Counted from the first letter of the stretch, positions 7,587 through 15,610 are shown. The stretch is DNA of 28,144 nt from Acidiferrobacteraceae bacterium (GCA_027343725.1 DAHWKH010000123.1:1-28144), one strand, 5' to 3'. Program-made: numbers and translations. Notes: generated by a model not told the origin, from the letters alone.

Positions 7587-7592
7587 AGTATA
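7587..7592 (-). promoter_or_regulatory. Probable -10 box of the kdsD-led operon
   Basis: TATACT on the minus strand (5 of 6 matches to the sigma-70 -10 consensus) lies six bases before the kdsD ATG. It would start transcription at or next to the A of the ATG. No good -35 hexamer is seen at 16-18 bp. Confidence 0.4.
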
Positions 7593-7635
7593 GCGAAAAA
7601 GCCCCCCTGGTTCCCCGCGCGATGCCGTTCCGGCT

Positions 7636-7641
7636 TACAAT
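7636..7641 (+). promoter_or_regulatory. Possible -10 box upstream of the 145-aa unknown gene
   Basis: TACAAT (5 of 6 matches to consensus) lies 22 bases before the ATG at 7664 in the 83-bp gap between divergent kdsD and the unknown gene. The -35 side is GC-rich and unconvincing (TTCCCC at 19 bp). A strong ribosome binding site, GGGAGG, follows. Confidence 0.35.
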
Positions 7642-7663
7642 GGCCGTCTTTCAGGGAGGTCGC

Positions 7664-8101
7664 ATGGAACCGTTTCTTGCCATCGTGCGCGAGCGCGCGC
7701 AAGCCCAACCCGTCGTCGTCGACCGGGCGCTCGATGAGGCGCTGGCGCACTTGAGTCGCGCGCTCGCGCAGATCGCGCGCGCCGTCAAGGTCGAGTACCA
7801 GGGGCCGTTCGTGGGCTTGGGCGCCGGGCGCGAGGCCTTCTGCCTGGCCGTGCGCGCTCACACCGAGGCCCCGGATCGGGTCTCCTGGGGGGTCCGCGTG
7901 TGCAGTGCCGAGCCGCAAGCGCATCTGCGCGCCCATTGGGAGATCGCGCGCGTCGGGCGTTTGCGCAAAGCCGTCGTCGTGGCGGCCTTGCCGGCCTTCG
8001 TGAGCGGGTATTACGAAGCGGTCCAGGCGGCCGGCAAGGCCCACACGCGCTCCGGCCAGCGACTGGCGGACTTAGTCCAGGCCCTGGACGCGCCGATTTG
8101 A
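7664..8101 (+). CDS. Unrecognised 145-aa protein coupled to an ABC exporter
   Basis: I do not recognise this protein. The ATG is chosen because a near-perfect GGGAGG ribosome binding site sits four bases upstream; an earlier in-frame ATG at 7622 has none. The protein is soluble-looking, with no signal peptide or membrane helix. It starts with an alpha-helical, Ala/Arg/Glu-rich segment (about residues 8-42). A strand-rich middle follows (GPFVGLGAGREAFCLAVRAH; SWGVRVCSAEP) and then a helical end. Its stop TGA overlaps the TTG start of the next gene, an ABC ATPase, so the two are probably translated together. That suggests, without proof, a partner or regulator of the exporter. Confidence 0.7.
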   Translation: MEPFLAIVRERAQAQPVVVDRALDEALAHLSRALAQIARAVKVEYQGPFVGLGAGREAFCLAVRAHTEAPDRVSWGVRVCSAEPQAHLRAHWEIARVGRLRKAVVVAALPAFVSGYYEAVQAAGKAHTRSGQRLADLVQALDAPI

Positions 8102-8838
8102 CCGCCGAGCCCGCGATCGCCGTTCACGGCTTGAGCAAGCATTACGGGCCCGTGGCGGCGGTCGAATCGTTGAGCTTCACCCTGGAGAGCGGCCGCGTCC
8201 TCGGGCTTCTCGGCGGGAACGGGGCCGGGAAAACCACGACGCTCGCCATGCTCATGGGCCTGTTGCTGCCAAGCGGGGGGTCCATCCGGGTCCTCGGCGA
8301 GGACCTGCTGCACCATCGCTATCGGGTCCTCGAGCGCATCAATTTCTCCTCGCCCTACGTGGATCTCCCGCACCGCCTGACGGTGTACCAGAATCTCCGT
8401 GTCTACGGGGGATTGTACGGGGTGCGCGGCGTGCGCGCGCGGATCGAGGAGCTGGCGCGCGACCTCGATCTCGTCGATCTGCTCGGGCGTCCCTACGGTC
8501 GCTTGTCGGCCGGCCAGCGCACGCGCGCCTCCCTGGCCAAGGCCTTGATCAACAGCCCCCGCTTGCTGCTGTTGGACGAGCCCACCGCCTCGCTCGACCC
8601 CGATACCGCCGATCGCTTGCGCGGCTATCTGCGCGACTACCAGAAGACGTCGGGGGCGGCGGTCGTGCTGGCCTCGCACAACATGCTGGAGGTGGAGAGG
8701 CTGTGCGATGATGTGATCATGCTGCGCCAGGGACGGGTCTTCGACCGCGGCGCGCCGGCGGCGCTCGTGTCCCAATACGGGCGGGACACGCTCGAGGAGG
8801 TCTTTCTCGACATGGCCCGGGGGCGGGCACCCTCATGA
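8098..8838 (+). CDS. ABC-2 type exporter, ATP-binding subunit
   Basis: A 246-residue cytoplasmic ATPase of the NatA/CcmA-like branch that drives ABC-2 permeases. Motifs in order are Walker A GGNGAGKTT near residue 40, the ABC signature LSAGQRTRASLAKAL, Walker B LLLLDEPTASLDP, and the switch histidine in LASHNM. The start is taken as TTG at 8098, overlapping the preceding stop (TTGA). The frame is open much further upstream but only as a shadow of the preceding gene, and no ATG lies near the N-terminus of the domain. It overlaps the permease gene by four bases (ATGA). The substrate is unknown. Confidence 0.9.
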   Translation: MTAEPAIAVHGLSKHYGPVAAVESLSFTLESGRVLGLLGGNGAGKTTTLAMLMGLLLPSGGSIRVLGEDLLHHRYRVLERINFSSPYVDLPHRLTVYQNLRVYGGLYGVRGVRARIEELARDLDLVDLLGRPYGRLSAGQRTRASLAKALINSPRLLLLDEPTASLDPDTADRLRGYLRDYQKTSGAAVVLASHNMLEVERLCDDVIMLRQGRVFDRGAPAALVSQYGRDTLEEVFLDMARGRAPS

Positions 8839-9641
8839 GCGGCCTCTCCGGGAGCGCGCGCCGGATCGCCGCCATGATCGAGCGCTACGTCTACCTGCTC
8901 AAGGGTTCATGGCCGCGGGTCGTGGAGCTTGCCTACTGGCCGACGATGCAGATGGTGTTGTGGGGGTTCTTGAGCGAGTATCTGACCCATCACAGCCCGT
9001 TCCTCGCGCAAGCCCCGGGCGTGCTGTTGGCGGCCGTGTTGTTGTGGGACGTCATGTTCCGCGGTCAGCTCGGTGTCTCGGTGGTGTTTTTCGAGGAACT
9101 CTATTCCCGCAACCTCGGGCATTTGTTCGCAAGCCCCTTGCGCGCCTACGAACTCGGCGGCGCGCTGTTCGTGATCAGCCTCCTGCGCACGCTCATCGGC
9201 AGCGGCATGGCGGCGGTGTTCGCGTTCTGGTTTTACCACTTTCCGATCTGGCGCCTGGGGCTGCTCCTGGTTGCGTTCTTTTTGAATCTGATCGTCATGG
9301 GCTGGGCGATCGGGCTCGTGGTGGCCGGTCTCGTGCTCCGCTACGGGCTGGGCGCGGAAAACCTCGCCTGGGCCGCGGTCTTCGCGATCGCCCCGGTGAG
9401 CGGGATCTATTACCCGGTCAGGGTTTTGCCGCAGGGATTGCAGATCGTGGCGCATGCCTTGCCCGCGGCCTACGTCTTCACCGCCATGCGGGCGTTCTTT
9501 TTCCGGCATACGCTCACCCTCGGCCCGCTGGCGGTGGCGGCCGCGCTCAACGTCGTGTACCTGTCGCTTGGCCTCGTGGTGTTTCTGCGCACCTTCCACA
9601 ACGCGCGTTTGCACGGCCGCCTCTTGAACCTCGGCGAGTGA
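8835..9641 (+). CDS. ABC-2 type exporter, permease subunit
   Basis: A 268-residue integral membrane protein with about six hydrophobic helices. It starts with a cytoplasmic amphipathic stretch (IERYVYLLKGSWPRVVELAYW) typical of ABC-2 permeases. The conserved ABC-2 C-terminal region, with a GIYYPVRVLPQGLQ segment before the last helices, is present. It pairs with the ATPase gene it overlaps by four bases. Its TGA lies two bases from the stop of the convergent epimerase gene, with no hairpin terminator between them. The cargo cannot be told from sequence; the sequence is unlike the second ABC-2 permease of this window (21388-22143). Confidence 0.88.
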   Translation: MSGLSGSARRIAAMIERYVYLLKGSWPRVVELAYWPTMQMVLWGFLSEYLTHHSPFLAQAPGVLLAAVLLWDVMFRGQLGVSVVFFEELYSRNLGHLFASPLRAYELGGALFVISLLRTLIGSGMAAVFAFWFYHFPIWRLGLLLVAFFLNLIVMGWAIGLVVAGLVLRYGLGAENLAWAAVFAIAPVSGIYYPVRVLPQGLQIVAHALPAAYVFTAMRAFFFRHTLTLGPLAVAAALNVVYLSLGLVVFLRTFHNARLHGRLLNLGE

Positions 9642-9643
9642 GT

Positions 9644-10555
9644 TCAGAGCGCGGCCAGGACGTCCCGGATGCGGGGATAGCGGGGCTGCCAGCGTAGGAG
9701 CGTGCGCGCGCGGCGGCAATCGAGCACGAGCGAACGGTCAAGGCCCGAAGTCCAAGCCGGGTCCGGCCCGACGCCGAACCAGCGAAACGCGACCCGCGCC
9801 GCGGCCCGGGCGGCCCGCGGCGGGATCGCGAGGACCCGCGCGTGGCGGAGCCTTTGCATGGCCTCGAAGGAGAGGGCGTCCTCGGAAGCAAGGTTCAAGG
9901 CCCCGGTCGCGTCGGCAAAGAGCGCGCCCTGAATCGCCGCCACGACGTCGGACTCGTGCACGACTTGCAACAACGGCGCGGGTTCGGGGAGGCGCGGGTA
10001 GAACGGCAGGCGCAGGAGCGCGCGCAGGAAGGGTTGGGCCCTGGGGCCGAGGATGATGTGGGGGCGCAAGCGCAGGGCGGCGAGCCCTTGACGCCCGGCT
10101 GCGATCAAGCGCGCCTCGACCTCCGCCTTGTCCTCGGCGTAGGCGAATCCGGCAAGCGGCTCGAGCGGCGCGCCCTCGTCGATCGGCTGCGTGCTCGTGC
10201 CGTATACCGAGGCGCTGGAGAGGTGGATGAGGCGCAAGGACGGCGGCCATTCCGCGAGCAGGTTCTCGATCCCGCCGAGATTGATGTCGTGGGCGAGCGT
10301 GCGATTGCCGCGCTCCCTCCCGAGGGCGCTCTCCATCACCACGAAGGCCATGTGGACGACGGCATCGACGGTCGGGAGGAGGGCGCGCAGACCGGGGTCG
10401 CGGATGTCCCCTTGGACGGTGCGCGCGCGCGGGTGCTTGAGGGCGGGCGGGCGGAGGTCGTGGGCGATGATCTCCGTGACCCGGGGATCGGCGAGCAGGG
10501 CGGGCACGAGCGCCCGCCCGAGGCAGCCGCCGGCGCCCGTGATCAGGACGCGCAC
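9644..10555 (-). CDS. NAD(P)-dependent epimerase/dehydratase (extended SDR)
   Basis: A 303-residue extended short-chain dehydrogenase. The Rossmann motif GAGGCLGRAL begins at about residue 7, DIRDPGLRALL lies in the adenine-side region, and VVHMAF is present. The catalytic set is Ser in HLSSASVYG and YAEDK as the YxxxK motif. The start is GTG (VRVLITG), 13 bases inside the end of the luciferase-like gene, which places the Rossmann strand at the N-terminus as usual. Members act on nucleotide sugars, sterols or other hydroxy/keto substrates, and the substrate here is unknown. It probably shares a transcript with the upstream flavin oxidoreductase. Confidence 0.87.
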   Translation of the reverse strand: MRVLITGAGGCLGRALVPALLADPRVTEIIAHDLRPPALKHPRARTVQGDIRDPGLRALLPTVDAVVHMAFVVMESALGRERGNRTLAHDINLGGIENLLAEWPPSLRLIHLSSASVYGTSTQPIDEGAPLEPLAGFAYAEDKAEVEARLIAAGRQGLAALRLRPHIILGPRAQPFLRALLRLPFYPRLPEPAPLLQVVHESDVVAAIQGALFADATGALNLASEDALSFEAMQRLRHARVLAIPPRAARAAARVAFRWFGVGPDPAWTSGLDRSLVLDCRRARTLLRWQPRYPRIRDVLAAL

Positions 10556-11622
10556 GCGACCGCCGGCCGGACCTGCTCGGCGAGGGTCACGAGCGAGCGC
10601 CGGGTGAGCTCGGTGGCGCTCGCGCCGGCCCCGACCGCGCACAGCAGGTGGTCGACACCCGCCTGGTGATAGGTGGCGAGCGCCTTGCGGCAATGGGCCG
10701 CGTCGCCCGCCACGACCATGCCCAAGTGTTCGAGCACCGGCAGATTGATGGTGCCCTTCAAGAGCGGCGTCAGGCTGCCGAAATTCCGGTAGTACTCGTA
10801 GCCGCCCTGCAGTTTCGTCAGAAGCGGCGTCGTCAGCCGGAGGAGTTCGCGGTAGAACCAAGTGATGTTGCGCCGCGCGCAACGCCGCGCCTCCGCGTGG
10901 TCTTCGAGACAGAAGATCCCGACGGTCATGCCGACCCGCGGGGTCTTGCCCGAGAGCGGCCCGTGATAGCGGGTAAAGGCGGCGCGGTAACGCGCGATGT
11001 CTTCTTTCACCATGAACCAGGGCTTGAACGGACCGGCCAGGACCCCGATGCCCAAGCGCGCGGCGAGTTCGAAGCTCTCGGGGCTCACGGCCGCCATCCA
11101 CAGCGGGGGGTGGGGGGTCTGCACGACGCGCGGGCGCACGGCGACGTCCTCGAAGGCGAAGTGGCGCCCCTGGAAGCGGATCGGGCCGGATTCGGAAAAC
11201 GCCAGCAGCAAGACCTCCAGGGCCTCGTCGACCAGCGACCGGCTGTCCTCGGTGCGCACCCCGAAGGCGGCATACTCTTTGGGCGAGAACCCGCGGCCGA
11301 AGCCCAGCTCGAGGCGCCCCCCCGAGAGGATGTCGAGGGTCGCGGCGCGCTCGGCGACCTTGAGGGGGTGGTGGTAGGGCAGGGGCACGATGCCCTGGCC
11401 GAGCCGGATCCGCCGGGTCCTTTGCGCGGCCGCGGCGAGCACGAGGTCAGGGGCCGAGCCGTGCGCGTATTCGGGCATGAAGTGATGTTCCGTCAACCAG
11501 ACGGTCCCGAAGCCCAGTTGGTCGGCGAGCGCGATCTCCTCGAGGGTCTCGTCGTAGACCTGCCGCTCGCTGCGTCCGGCGAACGCGGGCACGGCCAACT
11601 CGTAAAAAAGGTCCAGTTCCAC
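10543..11622 (-). CDS. Luciferase-like (LLM class) flavin-dependent oxidoreductase
   Basis: A 359-residue protein of the bacterial luciferase-like monooxygenase family, which uses reduced flavin (FMNH2 or F420). Family features are the N-terminal LFYELAVP strand, EEIALADQLGFGTVWLTEHH, RIRLGQGIVPLPYHHPLKVAE and GRLELGFGRG near residue 120. The start is GTG at 11622, chosen because AGGA precedes it at good spacing and the family domain starts immediately. The frame is open upstream, but that part looks like intergenic DNA. It is divergent from cyoA across about 260 bp and overlaps the epimerase start. The substrate is unknown; luminescence is not implied, since no luxAB, luxCDE or partner subunit is present. 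Confidence 0.88.
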   Translation of the reverse strand: MELDLFYELAVPAFAGRSERQVYDETLEEIALADQLGFGTVWLTEHHFMPEYAHGSAPDLVLAAAAQRTRRIRLGQGIVPLPYHHPLKVAERAATLDILSGGRLELGFGRGFSPKEYAAFGVRTEDSRSLVDEALEVLLLAFSESGPIRFQGRHFAFEDVAVRPRVVQTPHPPLWMAAVSPESFELAARLGIGVLAGPFKPWFMVKEDIARYRAAFTRYHGPLSGKTPRVGMTVGIFCLEDHAEARRCARRNITWFYRELLRLTTPLLTKLQGGYEYYRNFGSLTPLLKGTINLPVLEHLGMVVAGDAAHCRKALATYHQAGVDHLLCAVGAGASATELTRRSLVTLAEQVRPAVACAS

Positions 11623-11760
11623 GTCGTGTCCTGGGTGGGGGCGTTGGCGCGCGATGGGGCGCGCCGGGGCGGCCATTCTGCCAGAGGCCCGGGGGGCGCG
11701 CCAGGCGCGGGGTGTCAGGAGGGGGATCCCTTCCGATACGCCGCGCCGTTTTCGTCGTCC

Positions 11761-11806
11761 TTGATATATATCAGCGCCCTTGGGTTTAGACCAAGTCAAT
11801 ATACCG
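11761..11806. promoter_or_regulatory. AT-rich divergent promoter/operator candidate between luciferase-like gene and cyoA
   Basis: An AT-rich island in otherwise very GC-rich DNA. It contains an inverted repeat, CTTGG-N7-CCAAG (11779-11795). On the minus strand TTGGTC-N18-TATATA, and on the plus strand TTGATA-N18-TTTAGA, can be read as weak sigma-70-like promoters that share the same bases. The dyad sits over both, so one regulator could control both directions. The regulator is not identified. The rest of the 261-bp intergenic region holds only the GC-rich leader described separately. Confidence 0.4.
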
Positions 11807-11828
11807 TCCGAGAGGGGCCCCGGCCCGG

Positions 11829-11849
11829 GCCCGGCGGGCGCAGCCGGGC
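11829..11849 (+). promoter_or_regulatory. GC-rich hairpin in the cyoA leader
   Basis: A 7-bp perfect stem GCCCGGC/GCCGGGC with a 7-nt loop, about 35 bases upstream of the cyoA start. It is embedded in a run of GGGCCC-type palindromes (11814-11863). It would fold strongly in the mRNA leader. No T-run follows, so it is not an intrinsic terminator. Confidence 0.4.
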
Positions 11850-11883
11850 GGGCGGAGGGCCCTGTTCGCTACGGGAGGTTTGT

Positions 11884-12849
11884 GTGGTCATCGGTCAGAC
11901 GGTCAAAAAGTGGCTTCGGTTCACCTACGGGATCCCGATGCTTTTTCTGAACGGTTGCGCGCACAGCGGGCTTTTGCTTCTCGAGCCGCGCGGCCTGTTA
12001 TCGGACACCGCGGTCCATTATTTCACGCTCGATGTCGGCATCATGCTGCTCATCATCGTGCCCACGGCGCTGCTCGCGATCTGGGCGATGTGGCGCTATC
12101 GCCGCGGGGGGCGCGGGGCGTATCGCCCGGATTGGAGCCATTCGGGGCGCATCGAGCTCGTGGTGTGGGGTATTCCGCTCGTTACGGTGGCGGTGTTGTC
12201 CTACCTGTCGATCAAGGCGATCTACGAACTGAACCCGTACAATCCGACCATCCTCGCGCGCACCCACAAGGCCGCGGGTCGCCCGCTGCGGGTCGACGTC
12301 ATCGCCACCGACTGGCGGTGGTTGTTCATCTACCCGCGCCAGCACATCGCCTCGGTGAATGAATTGGTGGTACCGGTCCACCGGCCTATCCGATTCCGGC
12401 TGACATCGACCTCCGTGGTCAATGACTTCCTGATCCCGCAACTCGTCGGGATGATCGACGTCATGCCCGGCATGCGCGTCAAGGAGGCCATGGTCGTCAA
12501 CAAGCCCGGTCATTATCTCGGCTTCTCGGCCGATTACAGCGGCGCGGGGCTCTCGTGGATGCATTTCGATACCCATGCCGTGAGCGTCGCGCAATTCCGG
12601 CGCTTCGTCGCCGCGGCGCGCTCTTCCGGGCGTGGCCTCACGGACACCGGATTCAATCGCTTCGCGCGGCCGTTCATCGCCGTCGGCGGGGCGCGCCAAG
12701 TGTTCGGGCGCGTGCAACAGGGACTGTTCGGTCACGTCGTCCGGGAAGTGATGCGCGGCAAGGTGTGGCGTACGCCGATGGACATGACGGAGAACATGGT
12801 GCGCTACATGAAACAACAGAGAGCCGAACAAAACGCGGGGGAATACTGA
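11884..12849 (+). CDS. cyoA: Cytochrome bo3-type ubiquinol oxidase subunit II
   Basis: A 321-residue subunit II of a heme-copper quinol oxidase. A lipoprotein-like signal ends in LNGC with the cysteine at residue 25, the same position as in E. coli CyoA. Two membrane helices (about 35-60 and 78-100) precede a periplasmic cupredoxin domain. The Cys and His ligands of the CuA site are absent: the equivalent region reads FSADYSGAGLSWMHF. This fits a quinol rather than cytochrome c oxidase. The start is GTG at 11884, five bases after GGAGG. The open frame upstream covers the GC-rich leader and the antisense of the luciferase-like gene and is not real. It is the first gene of cyoABCD, one base from cyoB. 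Confidence 0.95.
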   Translation: MVIGQTVKKWLRFTYGIPMLFLNGCAHSGLLLLEPRGLLSDTAVHYFTLDVGIMLLIIVPTALLAIWAMWRYRRGGRGAYRPDWSHSGRIELVVWGIPLVTVAVLSYLSIKAIYELNPYNPTILARTHKAAGRPLRVDVIATDWRWLFIYPRQHIASVNELVVPVHRPIRFRLTSTSVVNDFLIPQLVGMIDVMPGMRVKEAMVVNKPGHYLGFSADYSGAGLSWMHFDTHAVSVAQFRRFVAAARSSGRGLTDTGFNRFARPFIAVGGARQVFGRVQQGLFGHVVREVMRGKVWRTPMDMTENMVRYMKQQRAEQNAGEY

Positions 12850-12850
12850 G

Positions 12851-14920
12851 ATGTTCGTTCATTTACAAGGTCCTTGGAGCCCGCTCTTGGGGCGGCTGTC
12901 GCTCCGCCAGATCCCGTATCAGAACCCGATCCTCGTCGGCACTTTCGTGTTCGCCCTCATCCTCGGCGCGGCGATCGTCGGGCTTGTCACCTACCATAAG
13001 CGCTGGGGCGTCCTCTGGCGCGAGTGGTTGACGACCGTCGACCACAAGAAGATCGGCGTCATGTACTGCCTCATCGGTCTTGTCATGTTGTTCCGCGGTT
13101 TCATCGACGCCCTCATGATCCGCACCCAGCAGGCGATCGCCGTCGGCCCGCATTCCCCGGGTTACCTGGGCGCGCTCCACGGCTATCTGACGCCCTTCCA
13201 TGCCGGCCAGATCTTCACGGCCCACGGCCTCATCATGGTCGTGTTCGCGGCCACCCCGTTGCTGGTGGGGCTCATGAACATCATCGTGCCTTTGCAGATC
13301 GGCGCGCGCGATATGGCCTACCCCTATCTCAACGCCTTGGGTCTGTGGCTGACCGCGGCCGGCGCCGCGCTCGTCATGGTATCGCTCTTCATCGGGAACT
13401 TCGCCCACGGCGGCTGGTATGGCTTCGTGCCGTACTTCGAGTTGCCGTACAGCCCGGGCGTCGGGGTCGACTACTGGCTGTGGGCCTTCCAGTTGAGCGT
13501 GCTCGGCACGACCCTCGGCAGCATCAATCTGATTGCCACGATCGTCAAGATGCGCGCGCCCGGCATGACCTGGATGCGCATGCCGATCTTCACCTGGGCG
13601 TCCCTGAGCGCCAATCTGATCGCCCTCACGACCTTTCCGGTGTTGATGGTGTGTCTGGCGCTGCTCGCGTCCGACCGCTATTTCGGCACGCACTTCTACA
13701 CCGCGGGCATGGGCGGGAACCTCATGCTCTACAACGACCTCTTCTGGGTCTGGGGCCATCCCGAGGTCTATTTCCTGATCCTGCCGGCGTTCGGCATGAT
13801 GTCGGAGATCGTCCCGACCTTTTCGGAAAAAACCCTCTTTGGTTACGCCACCATGGTTATCGCCTCGTTCGCCATCGGCGGGGTCTCGTGGGGCGTCTGG
13901 CTGCACCACTTCTTCACCATGGCGGCCGCGCCGAGCGTCAACAGCTTCTATAGCGTGACCACGATGCTCGTGGGGATCCCGACGGGCGTGAAGGTCTTCA
14001 ACTGGATTTTCACGATGTACCGCGGGCGCGTGCGTTTCGAGCTGCCGATGATGTGGGCCGTGCTGTCCTTGTTCCTGCTGCTCGTCGGCGGCCTCACGGG
14101 CATGATGAACGCCTTCGCGACCAACGACTACATGTGGCACAACGGCGTGTTCGTGGTCGCGCACTTCCATCTCATGGTGTTGCTGATCGCCGCGAGCATT
14201 TTCGGCTCGGTCGAGTACTGGTTCCCGAAGGTCTTCGGGTTCAAGCTCGAGGCGCGCTGGGGCAAGGCGTTTTTCTGGTGCATCGTGCTTGGGACGGGCT
14301 GGGTGTTCATACCGATGTTCCTCCTGGGTTTCGCCGGCATGACCCGACGTCTCGATTACATCCCCTACACGCAGTGGGGCCCGTACCTGCGCGTCATGCT
14401 GGTCGGAATGGGCTTCTACATCCTGGCGGTGGCGTTCTTCTTCATGCATCTCTACGTGAGCCTGAGGGATCGGGCGAAGAACCGTGTCGGCGCCGATGCC
14501 TGGGGAACGAGCCGCAGCCTCGAATGGATGACGCATTCGCCGGTGCCGGCCTACAACTTCGCGTTCGTGCCGCAGGTGCACGCGCGCGATGAATGGGCGT
14601 GGCGCAAAGAGCAGGGTGTGGCGGATCTCAAGTCCGGCCCCTATCGGGACATCCATATGCCGGGCAACACGGGCGTGCCGTTCGTGCTGGGCGCCCTGGC
14701 GTTGGCGTTGGCGTTCGCGCTCACATGGCGCATCTGGTGGCTGAGCGGCCTGGCGCTCGCGCTTTGCGTCGCGGTGGTGATCGTGCGCGCGTTCGCCGAG
14801 GACACGGATACCGTCATTTCGGCGCAGGACGTGGAGCGCGCCGAGCGCCGCTATCACGATGGGGAGGTGGTGCCCATGGAGGAGCCGATGGGGCGGCCCA
14901 CGCCGCGGCCCGCGACCTAA
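12851..14920 (+). CDS. cyoB: Cytochrome bo3-type ubiquinol oxidase subunit I
   Basis: The catalytic, proton-pumping subunit: 689 residues with about 15 membrane helices. Heme and copper ligands are intact. They are the TAHG histidine, WGHPEVY (His and Tyr of the CuB site plus the Glu of the D-channel), WLHHFFT, and the AHFH pair. The K-channel lysine in GIPTGVKVFNW and the D-channel aspartate in GARDMAYP are present. The quinol-site residues (Arg and Asp in RGFIDAL; His in TPFHAGQ) match E. coli CyoB. The complex oxidises ubiquinol and reduces O2 to water. It starts one base after the cyoA stop. No cyoE (heme O synthase) follows the operon in this window. Confidence 0.97.
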   Translation: MFVHLQGPWSPLLGRLSLRQIPYQNPILVGTFVFALILGAAIVGLVTYHKRWGVLWREWLTTVDHKKIGVMYCLIGLVMLFRGFIDALMIRTQQAIAVGPHSPGYLGALHGYLTPFHAGQIFTAHGLIMVVFAATPLLVGLMNIIVPLQIGARDMAYPYLNALGLWLTAAGAALVMVSLFIGNFAHGGWYGFVPYFELPYSPGVGVDYWLWAFQLSVLGTTLGSINLIATIVKMRAPGMTWMRMPIFTWASLSANLIALTTFPVLMVCLALLASDRYFGTHFYTAGMGGNLMLYNDLFWVWGHPEVYFLILPAFGMMSEIVPTFSEKTLFGYATMVIASFAIGGVSWGVWLHHFFTMAAAPSVNSFYSVTTMLVGIPTGVKVFNWIFTMYRGRVRFELPMMWAVLSLFLLLVGGLTGMMNAFATNDYMWHNGVFVVAHFHLMVLLIAASIFGSVEYWFPKVFGFKLEARWGKAFFWCIVLGTGWVFIPMFLLGFAGMTRRLDYIPYTQWGPYLRVMLVGMGFYILAVAFFFMHLYVSLRDRAKNRVGADAWGTSRSLEWMTHSPVPAYNFAFVPQVHARDEWAWRKEQGVADLKSGPYRDIHMPGNTGVPFVLGALALALAFALTWRIWWLSGLALALCVAVVIVRAFAEDTDTVISAQDVERAERRYHDGEVVPMEEPMGRPTPRPAT

Positions 14921-14974
14921 TGCCGGGTTCCGGGTTTCGCCAATGATTGCAGGGGACGTTGAGGAAGGATTGAT

Positions 14975-15610
14975 ATGAGTGTGATGAGTCGCAGCGAAAA
15001 CGCCCGCAGCCTCGGGTTGTGGGATCGGGATCACGAGGGGCACGACGTGATCGGTACGCGGACCTTCGGGTTCTGGCTGTACATGCTGACGGACGCGATG
15101 GTGTATGCCGCCTTGTTTGCCACGTTCGGGGTTTTGAGCCACGTGGTGAATCTCGCGGGCGGGCCCTCGCCCGCGGCCGTCGTCCACCCCGTGTACGCCT
15201 ACGGCGAGACCGTGGCGCTGTTTGTGAGCGTGCTCGCCTACGGCGGCGCCATGGTTGCCCTGAAGGCCGGCAACAAGGCCGCCCTGATCGGCGCGCTGGG
15301 CGCGGCGATGGTGGCGGGAGGCGTGTTTCTGGGGCTTGCCTACAGCGACATCGAGCGCTTGTTCCACGCCGGCATCGTGCCCCAGGCGAGCGGCTACCTG
15401 TCGATCTTCTTCGGCCTGATCCTCTACCACGCCCTGCATATCCTGGTCGGCATGGTGTGGATGCTGGTCATGATCGTCCAGGTGATGACGCGCGGCTTCA
15501 CGAGCAACGTCGTGTATCGCTTGATCAATCTGCGGCTCTTCTGGCACTTCCAGGCCGTGATATGGGTGTTCGTGTTCACGTTTGTCTATTTGCAGGGGAC
15601 CGTTCTATGA
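14975..15610 (+). CDS. cyoC: Cytochrome bo3-type ubiquinol oxidase subunit III
   Basis: A 211-residue membrane protein of the subunit III family with five predicted helices. It opens with a GTRTFGFWLYMLTDAM segment typical of CyoC and ends with the RLFWHFQAVIWVFVFTFVYL helix. A 54-nt gap separates it from cyoB, and AGGAAGG lies about seven bases before the ATG. A second in-frame ATG at codon 4 is possible. The stop overlaps the cyoD start (ATGA). It stabilises the oxidase; it carries no metal. Confidence 0.95.
   Translation: MSVMSRSENARSLGLWDRDHEGHDVIGTRTFGFWLYMLTDAMVYAALFATFGVLSHVVNLAGGPSPAAVVHPVYAYGETVALFVSVLAYGGAMVALKAGNKAALIGALGAAMVAGGVFLGLAYSDIERLFHAGIVPQASGYLSIFFGLILYHALHILVGMVWMLVMIVQVMTRGFTSNVVYRLINLRLFWHFQAVIWVFVFTFVYLQGTVL

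Noticed and set aside
9637..9650. A bidirectional terminator between the convergent permease and epimerase genes.
   Set aside because: The stops are two bases apart and no hairpin with T-runs is present at the junction.
10543..11622. A bioluminescence (lux) system.
   Set aside because: Only a single LLM-family oxidoreductase is present, with no luxAB pair or fatty-acid reductase genes; the family is mostly non-luminescent.
10648..11883. Upstream extension of the cyoA frame by more than 400 codons.
   Set aside because: Antisense to the luciferase-like gene and through the GC-rich leader; the GTG at 11884 has a good ribosome site and gives a lipoprotein signal like E. coli CyoA.
11884..12849. 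Subunit II as a cytochrome c oxidase (CuA) subunit.
   Set aside because: The CuA Cys/His ligands are missing and CyoA/CyoB quinol-site residues are present.
12863..15547. An open frame of nearly 900 codons on the minus strand across cyoB and cyoC.
   Set aside because: It is antisense to a clearly conserved oxidase; its His/Glu/Asp/Arg-rich low-quality composition is what high-GC coding DNA gives on the opposite strand.
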